From: VBDM01 sp964430565
GTDB taxonomy: Bacteria; Pseudomonadota; Gammaproteobacteria; Burkholderiales; SG8-39
NCBI GenBank assembly: GCA_964430565.1
Contig: CAYSFD010000009.1
Coordinates: forward strand, 1-41,991
Direction of reading: 5' to 3'
DNA length: 41,991 nt
Of the stretch, positions 7,380 to 13,463 are shown in pieces. Every line of letters starts with the position of its first letter. Positions within the stretch are counted from its first letter, which is position 1. Both the position numbers and the translations under genes were made by a program. The notes under the pieces are model-generated. The model searched no databases. It was given only the letters and a program-made list of their open reading frames with translations, and was not told the origin of the DNA.

Positions 7380-8057
7380 ATGGGCATCTCGCGCAAGGCT
7401 TTCGAAGAGCAGGTGCTCGCTCTGCTGGGGAGCCTGAACGGTGTTGCCCGGCGGCTCGCGAGCAACCCCGCCGACGCCGAGGATCTCGTGGCTGAAACGG
7501 TGCTGCGGGCCTGGCGCGCGCTCGATAGCCTCGAGAACGAGGCCGCGTTCCGCGCCTGGATTTTCCGCATCCTTCACAACACCTTCGTGAGCGAGTTGCG
7601 CCGCGCCGGCGCGCGGCCGCGGCTTGAGTCCCTCGATTGCGACGAGGCCGAAGAAGAGGCAGTGCAGTTCTCGATCTTCGAGCAGATGCACCAGCCCTTC
7701 CTGCTCTGGTTCAGCAACCCGGAGCAGGAGTTCCTCGACAAGCTGCTGCGCGAGGATCTCGACCGGGCGCTCGCCAGCCTCCCGCAGCATCATCGGGTGG
7801 TGGTGATCCTTTCCGACCTCGAGGAGTTCAGCTACGGGGAGATCGCCGAGGCGCTCGGCATCCCGGTGGGGACGGTGCGCTCGCGCCTGGCGCGCGCCCG
7901 CGGGGCGTTGCAGAAGATCCTCTGGCAGCAGGCGCGGGACTACGGGCTGAACGCGGTCCCTGCCGCGTTGCGCGAAGCCGACGAAGGCGGCGCGGGTGCG
8001 CCGCCACAGGCAACTGCCGAGGCGGCAGGGCGTAAAGAGAAAGGGTCCATCCGATGA
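7380..8057 (+). CDS. ECF-type RNA polymerase sigma factor
   Basis: A 225-residue group 4 sigma factor. Region 2 (about residues 10-75) contains ADAEDLVAETVLRAWRAL and AFRAWIFRILHNTFVSELRR; region 4 (about 125-190) contains LASLPQHHRVVVILSDLEEFSYGEI as pieces of a helix-turn-helix ending GTVRSRLARARGALQ. An acidic linker DEAEEEAVQF and an Ala/Gly-rich tail of about 30 residues are less usual. The start at 7380 is set by AGGGGAGG and by the promoter just upstream. Its TGA overlaps the ATG of the anti-sigma gene (ATGA, 8054-8057), so the pair is made stoichiometrically. It probably recognises the mirrored GGAACC-N16-CGTC promoters, driving itself and the divergent operon (inference). Confidence 0.93.
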   Translation: MGISRKAFEEQVLALLGSLNGVARRLASNPADAEDLVAETVLRAWRALDSLENEAAFRAWIFRILHNTFVSELRRAGARPRLESLDCDEAEEEAVQFSIFEQMHQPFLLWFSNPEQEFLDKLLREDLDRALASLPQHHRVVVILSDLEEFSYGEIAEALGIPVGTVRSRLARARGALQKILWQQARDYGLNAVPAALREADEGGAGAPPQATAEAAGRKEKGSIR

Positions 8058-8290
8058 CCAAGCACGAGATCGAGTGCGAACAAGCGCTCAGGCAAATCTT
8101 CGAGTATGTCGACCACGAGCTCGGCGAGGCCGAGCGCGCGACGTTGGAACGACACTTGCACACGTGCCACAGCTGCTATTCGCGCGCAGAGTTCGAGGCG
8201 CGGCTGAAGGCGAAGCTGGGCGAGCTGAAGAAGGACGGCCCGGACGGGACGGTGCGCGAGCGCATCAAGAACCTGTTCGAGAGCTTCTAG
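8054..8290 (+). CDS. Zinc-finger anti-sigma factor (ZAS type)
   Basis: A 78-residue cytoplasmic protein with the anti-sigma zinc-finger motif: an upstream His in YVDHELGEAE and a HxxxCxxC core (HLHTCHSC, about residues 34-41), followed by a helical basic tail (ARLKAKLGELKKDG). ZAS proteins bind the sigma factor and release it when the zinc-coordinating thiols are oxidised or the metal is displaced. There is no membrane segment, so it is soluble and would sense the cytoplasm. It overlaps the sigma gene by four bases. Given the methyltransferases, CDF-type transporter and DsrE partner in the regulon, thiol or metalloid stress is a plausible trigger (inference). Confidence 0.9.
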   Translation: MTKHEIECEQALRQIFEYVDHELGEAERATLERHLHTCHSCYSRAEFEARLKAKLGELKKDGPDGTVRERIKNLFESF

Positions 8291-8302
8291 GCCTGCCGAG
8301 CT

Positions 8303-9082
8303 ATGGTCGCCGTCTTCAGCAATAACAAGGAGTTCATTTTCAAAGCCGTGGTCGAGATGTACACCGACGTGGCCACGCATCCCGGGAAGACGTTCCATTT
8401 TCCGACCGGACGCCTCGCCTGCCTCTTCGTGGGTTACCCGGGCGCCCAGCTCGACCTCCTTCCCGCCGCCGCTCCGGAGTCGTTCGCGGGCGTCGGGTAT
8501 CCGTTCGCCGCGGGCGCGATCCGGGAGGGCGACCGGGTTCTCGATATCGGTTCCGGCTCCGGGACCGACACTCTGATCGCGAGCAGCCTGACCGGCCCGC
8601 GCGGCAAGGTCTATGGCCTCGACATGACGCTCGCGATGCTCGACAAGCTGCGCCGGAACGTCGCGGCGATGGGCGCAGCCAACGTCGAGCCGATCGAGGG
8701 AAACGCCGAGCAGATCCCGCTGCCGGACGCTTCCGTCGACGTCGTCACGAGCAACGGCGTGCTCAACCTAGTGCCGGACAAGCCCCGCGCGTTTGCCGAG
8801 ATTGCCCGCGTGCTCAAGCCGGGCGGCCGGCTGCAGATCGCCGACATCTCGGTCGCCACGCCGGTGTCCGACAAAGCGCGCGCCGACCCGAAGCTCTGGG
8901 CCGAGTGCGTGGTCGGCGCGGTGGTCGAGGATGACTACCTCGCGCAACTGCGAGCGGCGGGCCTGGACGCCGAGGTGATCGGTCGCCTCGATTATTTCGC
9001 CGGCAGCGTCAGCCCCGACACGCGCCGGGTCGCCCACGGCCTTGGCGCCCACACCATCGTCCTGCGCGGGGCGAAGGCGTAG
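8303..9082 (+). CDS. SAM-dependent methyltransferase, paralogue of 6356-7147
   Basis: A 259-residue class I methyltransferase related to the leftward one: shared SFAGVGY, LDIGSGSGTDT (about residues 82-92), VYGLDMTLAML, VTSNGVLNLVPDK and LKPGGRLQIADIS blocks. As in the partner, the ArsM cysteine in the SNC position is glycine, while a cysteine persists in WAECVVGA. The substrate is therefore unknown; arsenic or another soft metalloid or thiol is possible but unproven. Start ATG 8303 lies 12 bases after the anti-sigma stop, with only a weak ribosome site, suggesting dependence on upstream translation. The gene belongs to the sigma/anti-sigma operon. Confidence 0.85.
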   Translation: MVAVFSNNKEFIFKAVVEMYTDVATHPGKTFHFPTGRLACLFVGYPGAQLDLLPAAAPESFAGVGYPFAAGAIREGDRVLDIGSGSGTDTLIASSLTGPRGKVYGLDMTLAMLDKLRRNVAAMGAANVEPIEGNAEQIPLPDASVDVVTSNGVLNLVPDKPRAFAEIARVLKPGGRLQIADISVATPVSDKARADPKLWAECVVGAVVEDDYLAQLRAAGLDAEVIGRLDYFAGSVSPDTRRVAHGLGAHTIVLRGAKA

Positions 9083-9121
9083 CCGGTTCGCGCGCGATCC
9101 GGCGGTGATTGTCGCTTCCGA

Positions 9122-9226
9122 TCACTCGGGTTGCAGGACAATCACGGCCATACCCGCGAGGGCGATGCCCGCACCGGCGAGATCCCAAGTGGTCGGTCGT
9201 GTTCCTTCGATGGCCCATAGCTGTTG
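9122..9226 (-). pseudogene. 3' remnant of a YnfA-family membrane protein gene
   Basis: On the minus strand a reading frame ends at TGA 9122-9124 and reads LWAIEGTRPTTWDLAG followed by AGIALAGMAVIVLQPE. This matches the last helix of the UPF0060/YnfA family (…VEGxRPTxWDLxGAxxxLxGMxII…). Upstream of about 9226 the similarity stops, inside the start of the rightward CDF-type gene, so only about 34 C-terminal residues remain of a protein normally about 108 long. It looks like the edge of an old rearrangement that placed the CDF-type gene here. The family is recognised from memory of its pattern. Confidence 0.55.
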
Positions 9227-9869
9227 CACCGTTCCGGCAGAAGAGCAGGCCGCCGACCCGCGCTATCGCCGCATCCTGTGGATCGCGCTCGCGGTGAACG
9301 CGGCGATGTTCGTCGTCGAAGTCGCGGGGAGCTTCGCGTCGGGGTCGGTGTCGCTCCTCGCCGACGGCGTGGACTTTGCCGGGGACGCTTCGAATTACGC
9401 CCTGTCTCTCGCCGTGCTTTCCAGGGGTCTTGCGTGGCGCGCGCGGGCCGCGCTCGTGAAGGGCTTCTGCATGGCCGCGTACGGCGTGTTCGTGCTCGCG
9501 GCCGCGGCGTACGGCGCCTGGAGCGGCGTGCCGCCCGAGCCGTTCACCATGGGCGCCATCGGCTTGCTCGCGCTTGCCGCCAACGTCGGCGTGGCCGCAC
9601 TGCTCTACGCCTATCGCGCCGGCGACGCCAACATGCGGTCCGTGTGGCTGTGCAGCCGCAACGACGCCATCGGCAATGTCGCCGTGATGCTTGCAGCGCT
9701 CGGGGTACTCGGGACCGGGACGGTTTGGCCTGATCTGGCGGTTGCCGTCATCATGGCAGCGCTGGGTCTCTCGGCGGCGCGAAACGTGATCGCGCAGGCG
9801 CGGTCGGAGCTCGCCTTGGCCAAGGCGTCGCACAACAACGCCCGAGCGACTGACGGCGCGATCCTCTAA
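9210..9869 (+). CDS. CDF-type cation transporter, short and lacking canonical His
   Basis: A 219-residue protein with five to six transmembrane segments of the cation diffusion facilitator type. The N-terminus MAHSCCTVPAEEQ carries a Cys pair and His that could bind metal. The transport-site motif of helix 2 reads LLADGVDFAGDASNY and that of helix 5 SRNDAIGNVAV. Typical CDF zinc sites use HxxxD in one or both helices; here those histidines are replaced (D and N). The cytoplasmic C-terminal dimerisation domain of about 80 residues is absent. The start at 9210 gives a standard N-terminus; upstream in-frame sequence overlaps the ynfA remnant. It probably belongs to the ECF operon, 127 bases after the methyltransferase. 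Substrate unknown. Confidence 0.78.
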   Translation: MAHSCCTVPAEEQAADPRYRRILWIALAVNAAMFVVEVAGSFASGSVSLLADGVDFAGDASNYALSLAVLSRGLAWRARAALVKGFCMAAYGVFVLAAAAYGAWSGVPPEPFTMGAIGLLALAANVGVAALLYAYRAGDANMRSVWLCSRNDAIGNVAVMLAALGVLGTGTVWPDLAVAVIMAALGLSAARNVIAQARSELALAKASHNNARATDGAIL

Positions 9870-9990
9870 AGGAACACATCCAGATAGGCGTGGCCGGCCG
9901 ACTGCGTGCGACAACCTGCGCGCTTCGGACGTGATCCCCGCATGTACTGCGCGTCGCGATCCATTGGCGACGGTGGCGGAATACGGCTTA

Positions 9991-10004
9991 TTGATCTGGA
10001 TCAA
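9991..10004 (+). promoter_or_regulatory. Perfect Fnr/Anr-type box upstream of haem protein gene
   Basis: TTGATCTGGATCAA fits the Fnr consensus TTGAT-N4-ATCAA exactly. A -10-like TACATT follows at 10026-10031, 21 bases after the box, which puts the box near -41 of the expected start, the class II activator position. The gene starts at 10074 behind an AGGAG ribosome site. Confidence 0.7.
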
Positions 10005-10073
10005 TCGAATTGCCGGCCGATCCTTTACATTCAACTGGAGGACAGTTCACTGTGGCCGCCATAGGAGCGTGTT

Positions 10074-11363
10074 ATGAAAAAGATTGCATTGATAATCAGC
10101 TTGGTCTTTGCCGCGGCGCCCGCCGTGGCCGCCGATCCGGCCAAGATCGACTGGTCGAAGATTCCCGTCGCCAACGTAACGCTGTTTTATCCCGGCCAGT
10201 CGTCCTACGAATGGTTGCGCACCGCCGCCCATCCGGGATCAGGCGTGGTCCAGACCGGCGGCGCATGTGTCACCTGCCATACGGGCAAAGAAAAGGCCAT
10301 GGGCGACAAGATCGTCAAGGGCGGCCCGTTGGAGCCGATGCCGGTCAAAGGCAAGAACGGCACCGTCGACCTGAAGTTCCAAGCTGCCTACGATGCCACG
10401 AGTGCCTACCTTCGTTTCCAATGGAAGACGCTGAACCCGCACCCCGGCACGGAGCACCAGTACCTGCGCTTCGATGGCAAGGAATGGAAGGTCTACGGTT
10501 ACCCCAAGCTCGACAAGGTGGTGCAGGAAGGCAAGCAGCCTGGCATCTACGAGGACCGCATGACGATCATGATAGATGACGGCAAGGTGCCGCTGTTCGC
10601 GCAGCAGGGCTGCTGGCTGACTTGCCATGACGGCCAGCGTGATATGCCCAGACAGTTCACCGGCGACGAGATGAAAGCCAACGCGCTGCTCAGCGCGCTC
10701 AAGAGGAACGACGTGCGCAAGTACCTGCCCGCCAGCCGCAATGATCCGTCGGACTGGAAGAGCGGCAAGTCAGTTGAAGAGATCAACAAGATCAAGGCCG
10801 CCGGCGGTTTCGTCGATCTGATCCAGTGGCGCGCGCACCGCTCGCACCCGGCCGGCATGGCCGACGACGGCTACGTCCTCGAGTGGCGCAACTTCGACTC
10901 GGGCTCGAACATGTTCGGCGGAAATGCCGACGCGAAGACGCATGCGCCCAGATTCATGTGGGACGAGAAAAAGGTCGGCTACAAGTCGATCACCGCCGAC
11001 CAGTTGCGCAAGGGCGAGCATTTCCTGATCCGCGAGCAGAACGCGGTGCCGTTTGATCCCAACGCGGGCTGGAAGGAGGGCGACATGATTCCCGATTACT
11101 TCGTCAGCCGCGACAACGCCAAGGGGTCGGCCGCCGACAACAACGCCGTCTCCAGTTGGAGGGACGGCACGTGGACCGTCGTGGTCATCCGTCCTCTCGG
11201 CCTCGCGAATGACGACGACAAACCCCTCAAGGAGGGCGGCGTCTACAACATCGGCTTCGCGGTGCATGACGACAACATCACTACCCGCGGTCATCAAGTA
11301 TCGTTCAACAAGACCCTCGGGATCGGCGCCAGGGCCGATATCCAGGCTGTCAAGCTTCCTTGA
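10074..11363 (+). CDS. Periplasmic ethylbenzene-dehydrogenase-like haem protein
   Basis: A 429-residue secreted protein: signal peptide (about 1-20, VAA-DP), a c-type haem motif C65-V-T-C68-H69 (GGACVTCHTGKE), then a domain resembling the haem-binding gamma subunit of ethylbenzene/DMSO-reductase-type enzymes. A second cysteine-histidine motif C180-W-L-T-C184-H185 has CxxxCH spacing, which may be a disulfide-flanked haem ligand or an unusual haem c site. The C-terminus contains the GGVYNIGFAVHDDN strand characteristic of this fold. No molybdenum catalytic subunit is encoded nearby, so it may be a free-standing electron carrier. A perfect Fnr-type box upstream suggests low-oxygen or nitrogen-oxide control. 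Substrate unknown. Confidence 0.82.
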   Translation: MKKIALIISLVFAAAPAVAADPAKIDWSKIPVANVTLFYPGQSSYEWLRTAAHPGSGVVQTGGACVTCHTGKEKAMGDKIVKGGPLEPMPVKGKNGTVDLKFQAAYDATSAYLRFQWKTLNPHPGTEHQYLRFDGKEWKVYGYPKLDKVVQEGKQPGIYEDRMTIMIDDGKVPLFAQQGCWLTCHDGQRDMPRQFTGDEMKANALLSALKRNDVRKYLPASRNDPSDWKSGKSVEEINKIKAAGGFVDLIQWRAHRSHPAGMADDGYVLEWRNFDSGSNMFGGNADAKTHAPRFMWDEKKVGYKSITADQLRKGEHFLIREQNAVPFDPNAGWKEGDMIPDYFVSRDNAKGSAADNNAVSSWRDGTWTVVVIRPLGLANDDDKPLKEGGVYNIGFAVHDDNITTRGHQVSFNKTLGIGARADIQAVKLP

Positions 11364-11420
11364 CCCGGGCGCTCCCGGCCACCCGGCCGGCGGCGAACGC
11401 CCCGGCGGGCCAATAGAACT

Positions 11421-12110
11421 CTAGCGGGAGGATTCTGGAGCGCCGCGATCGACGGGCAAACCGGCGCTTTGCCACTCCGGATAGCCGTCGGCGAGGCGCC
11501 GCGCCTTGCGGCCCTTCGAGCGGAGCATTTCGACCGCGTCGAACGAAAGCAGGCAGTACGGGCCGCGGCAATAGGCCACGATCTCGCGATTCGCGGGCAG
11601 CTTGTGCAGTTGCTTGGCCAACTCGGGTAGCGGCAGGTTGATTGCGCCGGACACATGCCCGGCGGCGTACTCCTCGGGAGGGCGCACATCGACGACGGTC
11701 ACTGCGCCCCGACGGGTGAGCTTTCGCAGCTCGTCGGCGGACACCGGCTCGAGGTTGTCCTTCTTCCTGAGAAACGATTTGATGAGCCGCTCGACGTCGG
11801 CAAGATTGTTTTCCGCCACCTCGCGCAGCGCCATCAGCAGCCTGACCACCCCGCCCCCGGCGATCCGGTAGATCACGAACTGCCCGTCCTTGCGGGAAGC
11901 CACCAGCCCGGCCTTGCGGAGCTGCTGCAGATGCTGCGAGGTGTTGGCCGCGGTCATCCCCGTGAGCTGCGCCAGCGTATCCACGCTGCGCTCGCCCTGC
12001 GCGAGAAACTCCAGCAACTCCAGCCGGTTGCCGCTCGAAAGCGCCTGGCTGACGCGCGCGAACTGCTCGAACAGCTCGGTCTTGAACTCCCGGTTTGACA
12101 TGCCGCTCAT
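11421..12110 (-). CDS. ArsR-family repressor fused to a rhodanese domain
   Basis: A 229-residue two-domain regulator. Residues about 1-95 form an ArsR/SmtB winged helix (LSSGNRLELLEFLAQGERSV, then TAANTSQHLQQLRKAGLV), with no cysteine and no ELCVCDL metal motif. Residues about 120-220 form a rhodanese domain with TVVDVRPPEEYAAGH and an active-site loop C-R-G-P-Y-C, carrying two cysteines. The likely signal is therefore sulfane sulfur or persulfide at the rhodanese loop rather than a metal at the DNA-binding domain (inference). It is divergent from the hydroxylase gene and may control both directions. Start ATG 12110 is uncertain; ATG 12101 and TTG 12119 are alternatives, none with a good ribosome site. 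Confidence 0.88.
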   Translation of the reverse strand: MSGMSNREFKTELFEQFARVSQALSSGNRLELLEFLAQGERSVDTLAQLTGMTAANTSQHLQQLRKAGLVASRKDGQFVIYRIAGGGVVRLLMALREVAENNLADVERLIKSFLRKKDNLEPVSADELRKLTRRGAVTVVDVRPPEEYAAGHVSGAINLPLPELAKQLHKLPANREIVAYCRGPYCLLSFDAVEMLRSKGRKARRLADGYPEWQSAGLPVDRGAPESSR

Positions 12111-12160
12111 GATATGCAAGTATTCAAGCGATCAATTGTTTAAGTGTATCACTGTAAGCC
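12111..12160 (+). promoter_or_regulatory. Shared divergent promoter/operator region, AT-rich
   Basis: The only spacer between the ArsR-rhodanese regulator and the rightward hydroxylase gene, conspicuously AT-rich, with the direct repeat CAAGTATTCAAG, a palindromic CAATTG and TTAAGTG. ArsR-family operators usually sit across such spacers. I cannot define the operator symmetry with certainty. Confidence 0.35.
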
Positions 12161-13009
12161 ATGTCCCTCGACGCGTTTCTTCTCGGCAACGACCCGGCGA
12201 TCCGACTGGGGTTCTTCCTTGGCATGTTCGTCCTGATGGCGACATGGGAACTGCTTGCGCCGAGGCGCGTCCTGGGAGTCTCGAAGCCGGCTCGCTGGAC
12301 CCATAACATTGCGGTTGCCATTATCAACGTCCTCCTGGTCCGCGTGTTGTTCCCGTCGGCCGCGGTCGGCGTAGCGGTATTCGCCGGCGAACGCGGCGTC
12401 GGCCTGCTCAACATGTTCCCCGTCCCGGACCTGCCGGCGTTCGCGTTCGCTCTGCTGGCGCTCGATCTGACGATGTATCTGATGCACCTGATGTTTCATG
12501 CCGTGCCGGCGCTCTGGCGCGTGCACCGCGTGCACCATGCCGACGTGGACTTCGACGTGACGACCGGAGCCCGCTTTCATCCGATCCAGATCGTCCTGTC
12601 CCTACCGATCAAGTTCGCGGTGATCTTCGCGCTGGGACTGCCCGTCCTCGCGGTGCTCGTGTTCGAGGCCGTATTCAACGCGCTGTCCTTGTTCAATCAC
12701 GCCAACGTGCGCATTCCATCGGCGGTGGAGCGCGTGCTGCGCTGGTTCCTGGTCACTCCCGACATGCACCGGGTGCACCATTCCGTCGATGCAACCGAAA
12801 CCAACAGCAACTTCAGTTTCGTGCTGCCCTGGTGGGACCGCCTGTTCGGCACCTACCGCGCCGAGCCCGAGAGCGGGCACGAGCGCATGACCATCGGGGT
12901 CGAGCAGTTCCGCACCGAGCGGGACTTCCGGCTTGATCGAATGCTGGTCCAGCCGTTCCGCGACGACGTCGGCGCTTACCCCATCAACCGGAGATGGAAA
13001 GCCGGCTGA
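12161..13009 (+). CDS. Sterol desaturase/fatty-acid hydroxylase family membrane protein
   Basis: A 282-residue inner-membrane di-iron oxygenase of the fatty-acid hydroxylase superfamily. Histidine clusters HLMFH (about 108-112), HRVHHADVD (about 121-129), FNHANV (about 184) and HRVHHSVD (about 205-212) supply the di-iron ligands in the expected order and spacing, and four hydrophobic helices surround them. The family hydroxylates or desaturates lipid alkyl chains or sterol/carotenoid rings; the actual substrate is not visible. It is divergently placed from the ArsR-rhodanese regulator and followed by a DsrE-like/flavoprotein pair. Similar hydroxylases often lie in sulfide-handling loci, but that association is recalled rather than shown here. 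Confidence 0.88.
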   Translation: MSLDAFLLGNDPAIRLGFFLGMFVLMATWELLAPRRVLGVSKPARWTHNIAVAIINVLLVRVLFPSAAVGVAVFAGERGVGLLNMFPVPDLPAFAFALLALDLTMYLMHLMFHAVPALWRVHRVHHADVDFDVTTGARFHPIQIVLSLPIKFAVIFALGLPVLAVLVFEAVFNALSLFNHANVRIPSAVERVLRWFLVTPDMHRVHHSVDATETNSNFSFVLPWWDRLFGTYRAEPESGHERMTIGVEQFRTERDFRLDRMLVQPFRDDVGAYPINRRWKAG

Positions 13010-13061
13010 CAGCCATACCAAGAGTGGACGCTGGCAGAACGTCGCTAGACATTCGCGCGGT

Positions 13062-13075
13062 TTGACCCAGGTCAA
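13062..13075 (+). promoter_or_regulatory. Fnr-type palindrome upstream of DsrE-like gene
   Basis: TTGACCCAGGTCAA, a perfect inverted repeat of the TTGAC-N4-GTCAA form. A -10-like TCTCAT lies at 13098-13103, 22 bases after the box, matching the geometry at 9991 and 26575. The same 14 bases occur unchanged at 26575-26588. The predicted transcript would start close to 13110, the DsrE-like start codon. Confidence 0.6.
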
Positions 13076-13109
13076 CATGGCATTGGCGCTGGCGGTGTCT
13101 CATACGACC

Positions 13110-13460
13110 ATGAATATTCTTTTCATCCTGAATGATCCGCCGTATGGCACGGAGCGCAGCTACAACGCGCTGCGGCTGGCAGGGTCGCTCGTCAAGGCGG
13201 TGGGCGAGGAAGTGCGCGTGTTCATGCTGGGCGACGCGGCATCGTGCGCGAAATCGGGGCAGAAGGTGCCCGAGGGTTTCTACAACATTCAACTCATGCT
13301 CAACCGCGTAACGCGAGGCGGCGGCAAGGTCGGGGTGTGCGGCACCTGCATGGAGGCGCGTGGCGTTTCCGAAGCCGAGCTGATCGAGGGTACGCAGAAG
13401 AGCACCCTCGCGGAGCTTGCCGCCTGGACGCAGTGGGCCGACAAAGTGCTGGTGTTCTGA
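13110..13460 (+). CDS. DsrE-family sulfur-carrier-like protein
   Basis: A 116-residue cytoplasmic protein of the DsrE/DsrF-like fold: N-terminal MNILFILNDPPYGTERSYN strand and loop, central VRVFMLGDAASCAK and a VGVCGTCMEARGV motif with a C-G-T-C pair. The first part of the fold, the conserved cysteine after GDA and the CxxC loop fit sulfur-relay proteins. ATG 13110 gives the standard N-terminus but has no ribosome site, and the Fnr-type promoter predicts a transcript starting there, so it may be leaderless; ATG 13077 is an alternative. It lies three bases before the flavoprotein gene and is surely co-transcribed with it. Probable role: accepting or delivering sulfane sulfur for the SQR-like enzyme (inference). 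Confidence 0.85.
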   Translation: MNILFILNDPPYGTERSYNALRLAGSLVKAVGEEVRVFMLGDAASCAKSGQKVPEGFYNIQLMLNRVTRGGGKVGVCGTCMEARGVSEAELIEGTQKSTLAELAAWTQWADKVLVF

Positions 13461-13463
13461 GCC

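Noticed and set aside
6444..7793. Minus-strand open frame spanning the leftward methyltransferase, the promoter region and part of the sigma factor
   Set aside because: It runs through the divergent promoters and through two real genes on different strands; the translation is Arg-rich and has no domain signature.
11364..11420. GC-rich palindromic sequence between the converging haem protein and ArsR-rhodanese genes
   Set aside because: Several overlapping short GC stems are possible, but none stands out and there is no T-run.
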